The notes: a model not told the origin generated them from the sequence alone. Counted from the first letter of the stretch, positions 16,764-26,237 are shown. The stretch is 64,000 nt of DNA from an uncultured Prevotella sp. (GCA_902495455.1 CABUXJ010000013.1:3358-67357), one strand, 5' to 3'. Program-made: numbers and translations.

Positions 16764-18478
16764 TATTTGTTTATCTTAGCCCAAGTGTCCTTCAGCCCGA
16801 CTGTGCGGTTGAAAACCATCATTTCGGCAGTCGAGTCCTTGTCCATTGTGAAGTATCCGATGCGCTGGAATTGCAGGAAGTCGCCCGGCTTCTTCTCTGT
16901 GAGATACTTCTCCACGTAGCAGTCAGTCAGGACCGTGAGTGAGTCGGGGTTCAACAGTTCGCGGAAGTCTCTTTCGTCGGCCGACGGGTTCTCCACGTTG
17001 AACAGACGGTCGTAGAGCCGGACCTCTGCCGGCAGACAGTGGGAGGCGCTCAACCAGTGGAGTGTGCCTTTCACCTTGCGGTTGGCTCCCTCCATTCCGC
17101 TCTTGCTCTGCGGATCATATTCGGCGTAGATTTCCTCGATTTCGCCGTCAGCGTTTTTCTTGCATCCCGTACACATTACTATATATGCGTTCTTAAGACG
17201 CACTTCTTTGCCGGGTGTCATGCGGAAGAATTTCTTCGGAGCGTCCTCCATGAAGTCGTCACGCTCTATCCACAGTTCGCGGCTGAAGGTGATGGTGTGT
17301 GTGCCGTCGGCCTCGTTTTCGGGGTTGTTGATGGCTTCCATCTCCTCGGTCTGTCCTTCGGGATAGTTGGTGATGATCAGTTTTACGGGGTTGAGGACGG
17401 CCGAGACGCGGCAGGAACGCGCGTTGAGGTCGTCGCGCACGGCGGCTTCCAACAAGGCGTAGTCGTTGAGAGCATCAAACTTGGTGTATCCGATCGAGCG
17501 GATGAAGTTGCGGATGCTTCTGGCCGAATAGCCGCGGCGACGCATACCGCAGATGGTCGGCATGCGCGGGTCGTCCCATCCGCTGACGAGATGTTCGTCG
17601 ACGAGGGTGTGGAGCTTGCGCTTGCTCATCACGGTGTATGTCAGGTTGAGGCGGTTGAACTCTATCTGTCTCGGGCGATAGTCGGGTGTCTTGCCCTGCT
17701 CAGCCTCATATTCCTTCAGCAAATCCACGAACTTGTCGTAGAGCGGGCGGTGGGGGACAAACTCCAGCGTGCAGATGGAGTGGGTGACGCCCTCGAAATA
17801 GTCGCTCTGGCCGTGTGCGAAGTCGTACATGGGGTAGGCGTGCCATTTTGTTCCCGTGCGGTGATGCGGCGTGTGTATGATGCGATACATCACCGGGTCA
17901 CGGAAGTGCATGTTCGGGTTGGCCATGTCGAGTTTGGCGCGCAGGACCATGGAGCCTTCGACGGCCTCGGCCGTGTTCATCTTCTCGAAGAGCGCCATGT
18001 TCTCCTCGACGGGACGGTCGCGGTAGGGGCTGGCTGTTCCCGGTGTGGTCGGCGTGCCTTTCTGAGCGGCAATCTGCTCGGATGTCTGCTCGTCGACGTA
18101 GGCCAGGCCTTTCTTTATCATCCATACGGCAAAGTCCCACAACTGCTGGAAATAGTCGGAAGCATAATAGAGGTTGCCCCACTTGAAGCCGAGCCATTGG
18201 ATGTCGTTCAGGATGGAGTCTACATATTCGGTGTCTTCCTTGGAAGGGTTCGTGTCGTCGAAGCGGAGATTGCACACGCCTCCGTTGTTTTCGGCTACGC
18301 CGAAGTCCATGCAGATGGCCTTGGCATGTCCGATGTGCAGATAGCCGTTAGGTTCCGGCGGAAAGCGGGTCTGGAGTCGGCCGCCGTTCTTTCCTTCGGC
18401 GAGGTCGGCTTCGACCATTTGCTCAACGAAGCTCAAACTCTTTTTCTCTTCATTTTCAGTACAGTTCTTCTCTACCAT
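16763..18478 (-). CDS. glnS: Glutaminyl-tRNA synthetase
   Basis: Class I aminoacyl-tRNA synthetase that charges tRNA-Gln. 571 residues, close to the usual bacterial length. The HIGH motif is visible in FPPEPNGYLHIGHAKAI, and the KMSKS equivalent in VMSKRKL, the usual form for this enzyme. DDTNPSKEDTEYVDSI is also family-typical. The C-terminal anticodon-binding beta barrels follow. Having GlnRS means this organism probably does not depend on Glu-tRNA-Gln amidation. It is the first gene of the glnS-TPR-dedA operon, with a promoter 35 nt upstream. Confidence 0.97.
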   Translation of the reverse strand: MVEKNCTENEEKKSLSFVEQMVEADLAEGKNGGRLQTRFPPEPNGYLHIGHAKAICMDFGVAENNGGVCNLRFDDTNPSKEDTEYVDSILNDIQWLGFKWGNLYYASDYFQQLWDFAVWMIKKGLAYVDEQTSEQIAAQKGTPTTPGTASPYRDRPVEENMALFEKMNTAEAVEGSMVLRAKLDMANPNMHFRDPVMYRIIHTPHHRTGTKWHAYPMYDFAHGQSDYFEGVTHSICTLEFVPHRPLYDKFVDLLKEYEAEQGKTPDYRPRQIEFNRLNLTYTVMSKRKLHTLVDEHLVSGWDDPRMPTICGMRRRGYSARSIRNFIRSIGYTKFDALNDYALLEAAVRDDLNARSCRVSAVLNPVKLIITNYPEGQTEEMEAINNPENEADGTHTITFSRELWIERDDFMEDAPKKFFRMTPGKEVRLKNAYIVMCTGCKKNADGEIEEIYAEYDPQSKSGMEGANRKVKGTLHWLSASHCLPAEVRLYDRLFNVENPSADERDFRELLNPDSLTVLTDCYVEKYLTEKKPGDFLQFQRIGYFTMDKDSTAEMMVFNRTVGLKDTWAKINK

Positions 18479-18512
18479 AATCGTTGTTGCTGTTATTTTG
18501 TTTTTGTGGTTG

Positions 18513-18520
18513 CAAAGGTA
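18513..18520 (-). promoter_or_regulatory. Predicted -7 element upstream of glnS
   Basis: TACCTTTG on the minus strand, about 35 nt before the glnS ATG. It fits the Bacteroidetes TAnnTTTG element; a clear -33 box is not obvious. Confidence 0.55.
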
Positions 18521-18954
18521 ATAAATTAATTCCTAATACATTATTATATGTCTTGGTTTTTTGTTTTTCTTCTATGATAATTGAGCTATGATAATTTATG
18601 GCCGGTCATGTTCATAAGCCGGTAGGACGGTTGAATCAGGGGGTACGGATGTGTTCGGAGGAGGTTGCGACAGGTCGCGCATACTACTTGTAGGTCGTTT
18701 AGGACGAATCCATTATTTTCAGATACCCTCAGGTCTGAGGATGCTTGGAACCATTGATTGTCTGCTCTTGATGGTTTGGAAAATAGCGGACAAAAAGTGT
18801 TAAAAAAGGCCTCTAAACGCCTTCATTTTGCCATTCTTTTCCACGAAACTGTCTGACGGTCGCAAATATCGCAAAATAGCGCGTGCAATCACAACCGACT
18901 GACAGCGAGATGTTTATCTGAAAAAGTCGAGATTTGTGCAACTTTTTGATGCCG
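18521..18954. other. Intergenic stretch with no recognisable feature
   Basis: Between the glnS promoter and the GC-rich repeat block I find no convincing coding frame on either strand, no tRNA-like cloverleaf and no strong palindrome. A short CCGGT...CCGGT dyad near 18603-18632 is too weak to call. Confidence 0.5.
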
Positions 18955-18989
18955 AAAAGCAGCGTTTTCGGGTCAAAAACGCTGCTTTT
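18955..18989. terminator. 14-bp hairpin flanked by A/T runs, terminator-like
   Basis: The arms AAAAGCAGCGTTTT (18955-18968) and its exact complement (18976-18989) enclose a 7-nt loop, with an extra T after the second arm. It resembles an intrinsic terminator usable in both directions. It abuts the GC-rich repeat at 18995 and may be part of that repeat unit, because a related AAAAGC...GTTTT stem precedes the copy near 50934. Confidence 0.55.
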
Positions 18990-18994
18990 TCGCT

Positions 18995-19101
18995 GCCGTA
19001 AGGGCCCCGTTGAGTCGCAACGGCGTGCCCGTTGGAGTGCAACGGGGCGCTCGTTGCAACCTCGCGGCGGCCCCGTTGCAACCTCGCGGGGCCCTTACGG
19101 C
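18995..19101. repeat. GC-rich CCGTAAGG palindromic repeat, copy 1
   Basis: A block bounded by GCCGTAAGGG on the left and its complement CCCTTACGGC on the right. The inside is made of GTTGCAACGGGGC-type modules in both orientations. The whole could fold into a long GC stem. The same building blocks occur at 30442-30547 and 50812-51070. Open frames across it (repeating RGPYG-like peptides) are by-products of the repeat and not credible genes. Confidence 0.8.
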
Positions 19102-19256
19102 ACGACCGTTGCTTGGCGAACATGATTTTTAGGCATTTCGGAGACAAAAAACTCACATTTTTGTTTGTCCTGATTTTTTTAGTAACAATGTTTACAAAAG
19201 GATGAAGTCTGTGTCAAAATCTAACAAGTTCATTCGGATGCCAGACGAACCATCCG

Positions 19257-20510
19257 TTATTCCGAACCTGCGTAATGATTGTCAAAACCTGCGGCCCAGT
19301 ACCATTCCGTCCGGCGGATGTCCTGATTGTAGCTGCATCCCGGTGTGTCATAGACGTCTAACGGGACGAACATGCTCATGCCGCCGTAATACTCTCCGGT
19401 TGTGTCAAATCCGAAGTCTATGGGGTAGGCTGTCAGCCATTTTGTGCTTGTGGCTCGGTATATGACGGCGTTGTCGAAAGCCGATTTCCATTGCTGATAT
19501 GCTTCCGGATGCTCGTCTCCGATGTTTTTCCGGATGATGTCGTTGGCGTCAAACATGATTTTTATGCTGCTGCGGGTTGCATGCGTCCGGTAGTATATGA
19601 CATCGTCCGTGACAGTCTGCCCCTTGGCTGCCATCAGTCTGACGACGTCCTTTGTCGCCACGGCCAGACGCTCCATCTCAGACGTGCGCACGACGGCCAT
19701 CGGGACACGGTCGTCGCGGTTGACTGTCATGGCGTTGTATGTGTCGGCGATGCCCTTATAGAAGTCATCTTTGTCGTCGAACAGCGGCACAATCAGCTTG
19801 TCGTATGGCGCTCCGCAGGCAGGTGTCTCGGCCGGCGAGGCTATGATGTAGTCAGCGGCATGGCGCAACTCAAAGGCCGTCTCTGCCGTCTGGAAGTTGC
19901 AGCAGTCGGCGAAGATGAATTTCAGTTTGTGGGGCAGACTCTCCAACACGTCGGCCAGAGTCGGGATGTTGATCCATTTGCCGGTGCCGCCTTGGCTGTT
20001 GTTGCCGGTGTCCCATCCGTAAGCCCTGTGCATCTTGCCCGCCGGCGCGTCGTCGGTGGCTATGGAGTCAGTGCTGAATATCCATCCGCTGCTGTGCCCC
20101 CACAAGACCAGCCCGTAGTCTTCGGCCGGATAGTGGTCCATCATCCACCTGAGCGTCTCTCGCATCCGTTTGGGATCTGTTGAGATGAAGTCTTCTTCCG
20201 GGCTGAATCTGTCGTCCTTGACAATCTCTCCGTTGCTGATGGTGGCAACAAACGGCAACTCGGTACTGCTCGCTCTGTCGACAAAGACCACGAGATTTGA
20301 ACCGTCGGGAATGTCGGCCGACGCGCGCATCATTTCGTTGATGTCACTGTAGGCATTGCCCGAGAGATTGTTTTCGGCCGTCATATATACCATCACCGTG
20401 CGTGGCGTACGGGGTGTGACCGGGTCCGTGGTGAATGTATCTTCATCTTCGCTGCTGCATCCGGACATCAGTGTCACGGCGGCGAGCATAACAACAAGTA
20501 AATGCTTCAT
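19257..20510 (-). CDS. Clostripain-family (C11) cysteine peptidase lipoprotein
   Basis: A 417-residue secreted lipoprotein when started at the ATG at 20510 (MKHLLVVMLA, lipobox MSGC with Cys18); upstream in-frame codons would bury the signal peptide. The peptidase C11 fold is recognised from TVMVYMTAENNLS (about 38-50), the catalytic His139 in LVLWGHSSGW, and the Cys in FADCCNF (Cys204 is the better match to the DAC motif of clostripain). These enzymes usually cleave after arginine or lysine. It is divergently transcribed from the GH25 lysozyme with only 78 nt between, so both may be co-regulated. Confidence 0.9.
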   Translation of the reverse strand: MKHLLVVMLAAVTLMSGCSSEDEDTFTTDPVTPRTPRTVMVYMTAENNLSGNAYSDINEMMRASADIPDGSNLVVFVDRASSTELPFVATISNGEIVKDDRFSPEEDFISTDPKRMRETLRWMMDHYPAEDYGLVLWGHSSGWIFSTDSIATDDAPAGKMHRAYGWDTGNNSQGGTGKWINIPTLADVLESLPHKLKFIFADCCNFQTAETAFELRHAADYIIASPAETPACGAPYDKLIVPLFDDKDDFYKGIADTYNAMTVNRDDRVPMAVVRTSEMERLAVATKDVVRLMAAKGQTVTDDVIYYRTHATRSSIKIMFDANDIIRKNIGDEHPEAYQQWKSAFDNAVIYRATSTKWLTAYPIDFGFDTTGEYYGGMSMFVPLDVYDTPGCSYNQDIRRTEWYWAAGFDNHYAGSE

Positions 20511-20528
20511 CAATGTAATTATTTTGGG

Positions 20529-20536
20529 CAAAGTTA
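20529..20536 (-). promoter_or_regulatory. Predicted -7 element of the C11 peptidase gene
   Basis: TAACTTTG on the minus strand, 18 nt before the chosen start at 20510. It implies a very short leader and supports that start over the longer frame. Confidence 0.55.
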
Positions 20537-20558
20537 CACTTTTTCTATTAATAGTTTG

Positions 20559-20566
20559 TACCTTTG
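20559..20566 (+). promoter_or_regulatory. Predicted -7 element of the GH25 lysozyme gene
   Basis: TACCTTTG on the plus strand, 22 nt before the ATG at 20589, back to back with the minus-strand element at 20529-20536. Confidence 0.55.
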
Positions 20567-20588
20567 CGTCTAAATTCATTGCAGAGTG

Positions 20589-21323
20589 ATGAGAAACTTG
20601 ATTTTTATTATATCAATCTTTCTACCGTTGTGTGCAGGGGCGCAGGAGTTTTTTGAGCAATGTGAGGACACTTGCACCCATGTCCACGGCATAGACCTCA
20701 GCCACTATCAAGGCGATGTGTTCTGGCAGGCCGTCGGAGAAAACGCCAAGACAGCCTACGTCTATCTCAAGGCGACAGAGGGCGGTGACAGGATTGACCA
20801 TAAATATGAGCAGAACATAGAGCTGGCCAAGCGATACGGTCTCAAAGTCGGCAGCTACCACTTCTATCGTCCGAAGACCGACCAGCAGCAACAGTTGGAG
20901 AACTTCATGACCCAGTGTCTGCCGGAAGAGCAGGACTTGCTCCCCATGATAGACATCGAGACCGCCGGCGGATATGGTACGGAGGAGTTTTGTGACTCGC
21001 TGTTCAAGTTTCTTCGGCTTGTGGAAGAGGCATACGGACAGAAGCCCTTGCTCTATACTTACACCAATTTCTACAATAAGCATCTTTGTGGCAAAATCGA
21101 CGACTATCGTCTCATGATAGCCCAATACACCGACCGCGTGCCGGTCCTGGCGGACGACCGCGACTTCACGATGTGGCAGTACACGTGTAAGGGCCATATC
21201 GACGGTGTGGTCGGATATGTCGACAAGAGCCGGTTCATGGGACGTCACGGGCTGCGGGAGATACGCTTCCGGCACGACGTCGCCACGGAAGGAAAAGAGA
21301 AAGAAGAACAAACTAAAGACTAA
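20589..21323 (+). CDS. Glycoside hydrolase family 25 lysozyme
   Basis: A secreted muramidase-type enzyme of about 244 residues that should cleave peptidoglycan. A signal peptide ends at CAGAQ. The GH25 barrel starts at VHGIDLSHYQGDVFW and includes YVYLKATEGG. The DxE catalytic motif lies in MIDIETAGG. LLYTYTNFYNKHL and FTMWQYTCKGHIDGV complete the family pattern. The reading frame opens at a GTG (20586), but the ATG immediately after it is the likely start. The C-terminus is charged (EGKEKEEQTKD). The next gene follows after 15 nt. Confidence 0.93.
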   Translation: MRNLIFIISIFLPLCAGAQEFFEQCEDTCTHVHGIDLSHYQGDVFWQAVGENAKTAYVYLKATEGGDRIDHKYEQNIELAKRYGLKVGSYHFYRPKTDQQQQLENFMTQCLPEEQDLLPMIDIETAGGYGTEEFCDSLFKFLRLVEEAYGQKPLLYTYTNFYNKHLCGKIDDYRLMIAQYTDRVPVLADDRDFTMWQYTCKGHIDGVVGYVDKSRFMGRHGLREIRFRHDVATEGKEKEEQTKD

Positions 21324-21338
21324 AAGATATATAGTGAT

Positions 21339-22466
21339 ATGGCAATAATCAAGTGTCCGGAATGTGGCCATCAGGTCAGCGATCAGGCAAAGACATGTCC
21401 CAGTTGTGGAATAGAGATTGCAGGCAAGGTCACAAAATGCCCCGAGTGTGGAGACGTTGTGTTTAATGACAGCGATGAGTGTCCAAACTGTCATCACCCG
21501 CTGAACATTCCTGAGGTGAAGCCGCAACCGGTGATATCCCGGCCGGAGGTGACGGAAGGACAGGAGACGTCACCGGCAAAGGGCGGGATGAAGAGGACAT
21601 ACGTCGTTCTGATCGTGTCTTTCGTCGTGGCTCTGCTCGCCGTGTTCGTCAGTCTTTATTTTTATAAGACGACGCAGGACAAAAACGAAATGGATGCCTA
21701 CGAGAATGCTATGGCCAGCGGCGAGCCGGCCGTGCTCCAGAATTTCCTCGACGTCTATACCGAAGCGCCGCAGGAGCATCGTGACTCCATCATGGCCCAC
21801 CTCGAGCTGCTCCGTAAGGTCGACACCGAATGGGACAACGCCGTACGCAGCGGCTCAAAGACAGCACTGGAGCGTTACATCCAGCTCCATCCCGGCAGCA
21901 TCCACGTGACCGAAGCCCGCCTGAAGATTGACTCACTCGACTGGCTCGCTGCCACGACGGCCGACACTCCCGAGGCTTATCAGGCCTACATTGACAGCCA
22001 TCTTGACAACGGTCTCCACCTCGACGAGGCCCGCATCATGTTCGACAAGTCGGATGCGCGCCGCGTCACGGACGACGACCGTCAGATGATAAGCAACCTG
22101 TTCAGCAACTATTTCACGGCTCTTGCCAACAACGAGGAGGCATCTCTTACCGAGACTCTCAGCGGTGTGCTCGGCAGTTTCCTCCATAAGGAGAACGCCA
22201 CGAAGACCGACGTAATGACATACATGAAGAAGCTCCATGCTCCGGATGACATTACCGGCATGACCTTCTCCCTGAACAACGATTGGAAAATAGAAAAGAC
22301 AGACGCAGGTGATGGCCGTTACAAGTATACCGTCACATTCTCTGTCGACCATCGCATTACGCGCAATGATACAAGCAAAGAGACTTTCAGTACCTACAAC
22401 GTGGTGGCCGCAGTCTCGCCTGACCATAAGATCAGCGAGCTGAACATGAAGAAGATTGTGCCTTAA
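21339..22466 (+). CDS. Zinc-ribbon protein with single membrane helix
   Basis: A 375-residue protein beginning with two CxxC...CxxC zinc ribbons (CPECGHQ...CPSCGIE and CPECGDV...CPNCHHP, residues 5-55). A proline-rich linker and one membrane helix at about 88-110 (YVVLIVSFVVALLAVFVSLY) follow. After the helix come repeats like FLDVYTEAPQEHRDS and YIQLHPGSIHVTEAR, helical pairs reminiscent of TPR, then a C-terminal alpha/beta domain (about 250-375). The topology suggests cytoplasmic ribbons and an extracytoplasmic C-terminal part. It probably shares a transcript with the lysozyme gene 15 nt upstream. The function is unknown; an envelope-stress or lysozyme-accessory role would be speculation. 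Confidence 0.8.
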   Translation: MAIIKCPECGHQVSDQAKTCPSCGIEIAGKVTKCPECGDVVFNDSDECPNCHHPLNIPEVKPQPVISRPEVTEGQETSPAKGGMKRTYVVLIVSFVVALLAVFVSLYFYKTTQDKNEMDAYENAMASGEPAVLQNFLDVYTEAPQEHRDSIMAHLELLRKVDTEWDNAVRSGSKTALERYIQLHPGSIHVTEARLKIDSLDWLAATTADTPEAYQAYIDSHLDNGLHLDEARIMFDKSDARRVTDDDRQMISNLFSNYFTALANNEEASLTETLSGVLGSFLHKENATKTDVMTYMKKLHAPDDITGMTFSLNNDWKIEKTDAGDGRYKYTVTFSVDHRITRNDTSKETFSTYNVVAAVSPDHKISELNMKKIVP

Positions 22467-22501
22467 GCACGGATTAGGAGAAGTATAAAAGATAGCAACA
22501 G

Positions 22502-22556
22502 CGCAGATAGTCGCTACGATAACTTAGTCAGGTGTGTGTATCTGCGTTGTTTTTTT
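22502..22556 (+). terminator. Intrinsic terminator after the zinc-ribbon gene
   Basis: CGCAGATA (22502-22509) pairs with TATCTGCG (22539-22546), followed closely by a T-run (22550-22556). Confidence 0.6.
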
Positions 22557-22593
22557 GATAAAGACATAAATAAACGATTTAAAGATTAAGATT

Positions 22594-23703
22594 ATGAAGA
22601 GACTATTATTAAGTATCATTGTGTCCACCGCGTTTGTGGCGGCTGTTGCCCAGACAAAGGTCGTTGATCGCAGCGACGGCAGTGTCGTTCCGTTTGCGAG
22701 CGTCATTACGGCTGACGGCAGGTTGCTCGGAACGACCGATGAGCAGGGCCTTCTCCCGGCTGAGGCTGACACGGTTGCAGAGTTTAGCATCCGTCATCTC
22801 TGCTATGAAACGTTCACGGCCGGAGCATCGGACCGTAAGCGTGGCTTGATAGAATTGACACCGCAGGTCTATGACATCGGCAGTGTGACGGTCAGGAACT
22901 CTCCGCATGATTATCTGCGGATGCGCTCTTATCGCCGTTTTTATTTGAGTGACACCAAGGACAGTGTGAGAAACTATACGGAAAGCATTGTCGACTACTA
23001 TATGCCGCTGAAGAAGAAGCCGAACAAGAAGAACTCTTTCATAAAGACACGGGCTGCCCGCAATTATGGAATTGTCAAACGTGCCGGCCGAGACTCTATA
23101 TATTATAATGAGAAGCCGCGACAGCCCCGTAGTGAACGAGAGGCAGAGGAACTGTTCATGGGCAATATGCTCCTGATTAACGACAAGAAGTACAGCCGTA
23201 TCAATCGTTCTGCCAATGTCGATGTAATGAGCGGCAAACATTGGCCAAAGGCTGTTTATCGCCGCAATGCCGACGTGACGACATTCCAGTGCGACCAGCT
23301 TGCCGACAAGAAAGACCATTCGTATGGCTTTTGGGGACTGAAACTATTGGGCATAACGATGGAAATCTCTGAAGCCGTGGTTACGGAGATGTACCGCACG
23401 AACGCAGCCAACAGATTCGGCTTGCCTGATATGATAGGCCGTTCTCTGGCGATGACCATTACAATAGGTCACAAGAGCATGGCCAAAACGTATGGCTCGA
23501 AGTTTGTCTCGATGAAGTCGAACATGGAAATGTATTTCATCGATATGGCTTATATGTCGGAAGCCGAAGCCCGTGCGGAAAAGGAAGAACCTCTGACAGG
23601 AATAAACTTTGAGATCCCGGCTCATGCGCCGAAGCCCGGTGTGGCGATAGAAAAGCTGAAAGCCGAGGTCATGGCGCGCGTAAGGAATGGTGCTGCAAAC
23701 TGA
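22594..23703 (+). CDS. Secreted protein with N-terminal carboxypeptidase-regulatory-like domain
   Basis: A 369-residue protein with a signal peptide (MKRLLLSIIVSTAFVAAVAQ). Residues about 22-95 look like the beta-sandwich carboxypeptidase-regulatory-like domain (VVDRSDGSVVPFASVITADG, then GTTDEQGLLP and CYETFTAG). The remaining 270 residues, rich in Arg/Lys and aromatic residues, match no family I recognise; part resembles proteins annotated as TonB-linked or peptidase-associated secreted proteins in Bacteroidetes. There is no TonB-receptor plug or barrel. It probably resides in the periplasm or outer membrane. Confidence 0.7.
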   Translation: MKRLLLSIIVSTAFVAAVAQTKVVDRSDGSVVPFASVITADGRLLGTTDEQGLLPAEADTVAEFSIRHLCYETFTAGASDRKRGLIELTPQVYDIGSVTVRNSPHDYLRMRSYRRFYLSDTKDSVRNYTESIVDYYMPLKKKPNKKNSFIKTRAARNYGIVKRAGRDSIYYNEKPRQPRSEREAEELFMGNMLLINDKKYSRINRSANVDVMSGKHWPKAVYRRNADVTTFQCDQLADKKDHSYGFWGLKLLGITMEISEAVVTEMYRTNAANRFGLPDMIGRSLAMTITIGHKSMAKTYGSKFVSMKSNMEMYFIDMAYMSEAEARAEKEEPLTGINFEIPAHAPKPGVAIEKLKAEVMARVRNGAAN

Positions 23704-23725
23704 TGGCGTAATACCATAAAAGGAG

Positions 23726-23776
23726 ATAAAGGACAACAGTTTTGGTTTAACATGCCCCAAAGCTATTGTCCTTTAT
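23726..23776. terminator. Inverted repeat between convergent genes
   Basis: ATAAAGGACAA (23726-23736) pairs with TTGTCCTTTAT (23766-23776). The imperfect outer AAAGGAGAT / ATCTCCCTTT arms lengthen the stem. It is placed between convergent genes, so probably a bidirectional terminator. Confidence 0.6.
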
Positions 23777-23792
23777 TTTCTTTTATCTCCCT

Positions 23793-24902
23793 TTATTCCT
23801 CAATCCTTGACAGCGAGTTGGCGAAGGTGGCAAAGAAGTTGGTCACGGTCTCGGTCGGATAGTATTTCAAGTATTTTGCGCTATGACGCATCTGCCATAT
23901 CATGGCGTTTGAGTCGCTCGTGCGGACGAATATGTTCTTGCCCTGAGTGAAGTACCAGTTGTCGTTATGCATGGACGAAAGGCGCAGGACATCGGTGATG
24001 ACGCTGTCCACGCTTGAGTCGGAATGGCCATTCATGAAAGGGATTTCGTCTTCCGTGAAACTGAAAAGGCGCACTAACAGACTGCCCGCCAGGCGCGCCA
24101 TCCATTGCATACGTAACCGGTCAAGCCATGATTGCAGTTTGACGAAATCGACTTTATCCCCGTCCTTGCGTAGGAACATGCCGAGATCGATGATTTGTTT
24201 GAGGCTGATGCCTTCGTTGAGGATGTAGCGGACGATTCGGGTGATGATATAAAGCAGATTTAATGTTGGTGGCAGCGTCTCGACTCTTGTGCCTTCGATG
24301 GTTACGTAAGACGAGTCGCAGCAGTTTATCTCGCTGCTGATTATGTTTTGCAAGCGGCGGTTAAGTCTTGGATTGGTGAGACGCTGCATGCGGTGGTGAT
24401 GCTCGATATTGATACCGTTCCACAGATATTTCATCCTGCCGCGCTCCTCGGCCGGTTTTTCCGTGCCGTGGCTGTGAGCCCATTGGTCAGCTTTGCGTCC
24501 TTGTGTGGAGTAGGGAAAGAAGATGTCGATGTCTCCGATTGTGCGATGCAATGGATTTTCATAGAGCACCGCCATAGCCTGGCCTTTGAGTAGAATCGGG
24601 CGCAACTGCTCCTTGTTCATTGTTCTCAACAGTTCGGCAGCACACGTGTTTATCTTGCGGTTGGCCGTTTCGGTGTCTTCAAGGGCTTTCTGCCATATTC
24701 GTTTCTGTTCGTCGGACAGTGTGAGGAAGAAGTCATTCCGATGACGTTCGATGCCGTCGGCCGTCAGAGCGGCCACGCCGTGCATGAGTGCCATCTGGTA
24801 GAGACGGTTCCACTTGTACGTCGACATTGGTTCGACCGGCTCATGTCCTCCGAATGTTCCGCTGCGCAGCAGACGGAAGAAGTTGCGCTGTACTACGTCC
24901 AT
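23793..24902 (-). CDS. Nucleotidyltransferase-fold protein (NTP_transf_5-like)
   Basis: A 369-residue cytosolic protein. The region RPILLKGQAMAVLYENPLHR followed by TIGDIDIFF is characteristic of the Bacteroidetes 'nucleotidyltransferase family protein' group (PF14907). It includes a conserved LLKG loop and a GDIDI motif that would hold the metal-binding acidic residues. RMKYLWNGINIEHHHRMQ is also typical. The substrate is unknown; members often sit near polysaccharide or cell-surface genes. It lies 60 nt downstream of the NhaC-type antiporter on the same strand, possibly cotranscribed. Confidence 0.8.
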   Translation of the reverse strand: MDVVQRNFFRLLRSGTFGGHEPVEPMSTYKWNRLYQMALMHGVAALTADGIERHRNDFFLTLSDEQKRIWQKALEDTETANRKINTCAAELLRTMNKEQLRPILLKGQAMAVLYENPLHRTIGDIDIFFPYSTQGRKADQWAHSHGTEKPAEERGRMKYLWNGINIEHHHRMQRLTNPRLNRRLQNIISSEINCCDSSYVTIEGTRVETLPPTLNLLYIITRIVRYILNEGISLKQIIDLGMFLRKDGDKVDFVKLQSWLDRLRMQWMARLAGSLLVRLFSFTEDEIPFMNGHSDSSVDSVITDVLRLSSMHNDNWYFTQGKNIFVRTSDSNAMIWQMRHSAKYLKYYPTETVTNFFATFANSLSRIEE

Positions 24903-24962
24903 TGTGGTCTCGTTTTTGTCAGTTGTTCACGTTTTGTATGATGTTGTCGTGGCAGTTCCCAC

Positions 24963-26237
24963 TTATGAATATTTTTTCGGGTATCTGAATATAATGGCGA
25001 GGACGGCTATTATGCCGATGCAGAACGGATAATACAGATACGGAATGATGCTCACGGGATTGAGTGAAGCCAGTCCTGCGGCCATCAGTATCTGTGCTCC
25101 GTATGGTATTATGCCTTGCATGCAACATGACATTGTATCCAGGATGCTTGCGCTCTTGCGGCGATCCACTCCGAAGCGGTCGGCAATCTGCTTGGCGATG
25201 CCTCCCACGGTGATTATGGCGACAGTGTTGTTTGCCGTGCAGATGTCAACCAGGGTGACCAGAGCGGCGATAGATAGTTCAGCTCCGCGTTTGTCCTTGA
25301 CATGGCGTGTCATGGTTGTGATGACATAGTCGATGCCTCCGTTGGCCTTTATCAGTTCGAGCATACCGCCCGCCATCATTGTTATTATAATCAGTTCGCC
25401 CATGTTGAGGATGCCGTCTCCCATCGCTCCGAACCATCCGAACATGTCAAACGTGCCGCCCGTGATGCCAATCAGGCCGGTCAGAGCCAACCCGATGGTG
25501 AGCACGGCCATGACGTTCATACCCGTTATGGCTATGATGAGCACGGCGATATAAGGCAATACCTTTATATATTCGACATCGGGTATGGTCTGCGGAGATG
25601 TCATGCCTTGTCCCATGAAGATGTAAAGCAGTAGAATTATGGCGGCAGCGGGCATGGCGAGATAGGAATTGACGAGGAATTTGTCGCTCAGTTTGCATCC
25701 TTGTGTCGACGTGGCGACTATTGTTGTGTCGGAAATGAACGACAGATTGTCGCCGAAAAACGAACCTCCGACCACTACGGCCGTCATCATCGGTACGCTC
25801 GTCCCGGTCGAGTGGGCGATGCCGGCGGCTATCGGGGTCAGTGCGACGATTGTTCCGACGCTCGTCCCGACGGCTAAAGATATGAAACAGGCGGCCAGGA
25901 AGAGTCCTGCCAGAAGCATGTTGCCGGGCAGTAGTGTCAATGTGAGATTGACGGTAGCGTCGATGCAGCCCATCACCTTCGCACTGTTGGCGAAAGCTCC
26001 GGCTAAGACAAATATCCAAAGCATCAGCATCATGTTTTCCGTGCCGGCTCCGCGGTTGAAGGTGTCGATGCGTTTGTGCAACGGCATGCCTCCGCTGATG
26101 ACGACGGCATATACCGACGAAATCATGAACGCCACGGTGATGGGCACCTTGTAGAAGTCGCCTGCGATGATTGAGGTGACGAGATACAGACCGACGAACA
26201 CCAGCAGCGGGCTGAGTGCGATGAGACCTTTGGACAT
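24963..26237 (-). CDS. NhaC-family Na+/H+ antiporter
   Basis: A 424-residue polytopic membrane protein with about eleven hydrophobic segments. Features that fit the NhaC group are AGAFANSAKVMGCIDATVNL, the glycine/threonine-rich SLAVGTSVGTIVALTPIA, GGSFFGDNLSFISDTTIVAT (a highly conserved NhaC signature) and CTANNTVAIITVGGIAKQIADRF. It exchanges Na+ for H+, although some members carry organic acids, so substrate specificity is not fixed by sequence. It is downstream of uxaA on the same strand, but a 180-nt gap holding a 27-bp inverted repeat separates them, so separate transcription is likely. Confidence 0.9.
   Translation of the reverse strand: MSKGLIALSPLLVFVGLYLVTSIIAGDFYKVPITVAFMISSVYAVVISGGMPLHKRIDTFNRGAGTENMMLMLWIFVLAGAFANSAKVMGCIDATVNLTLTLLPGNMLLAGLFLAACFISLAVGTSVGTIVALTPIAAGIAHSTGTSVPMMTAVVVGGSFFGDNLSFISDTTIVATSTQGCKLSDKFLVNSYLAMPAAAIILLLYIFMGQGMTSPQTIPDVEYIKVLPYIAVLIIAITGMNVMAVLTIGLALTGLIGITGGTFDMFGWFGAMGDGILNMGELIIITMMAGGMLELIKANGGIDYVITTMTRHVKDKRGAELSIAALVTLVDICTANNTVAIITVGGIAKQIADRFGVDRRKSASILDTMSCCMQGIIPYGAQILMAAGLASLNPVSIIPYLYYPFCIGIIAVLAIIFRYPKKYS

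Noticed and set aside
18914..19156. Open frames through the GC-rich repeats (also near 30387-30773 and 50889-51242) giving RGPYG-containing peptides
   Set aside because: They are explained by the shared repeat modules and have no start context, domain or neighbour support; treated as repeats and not genes.
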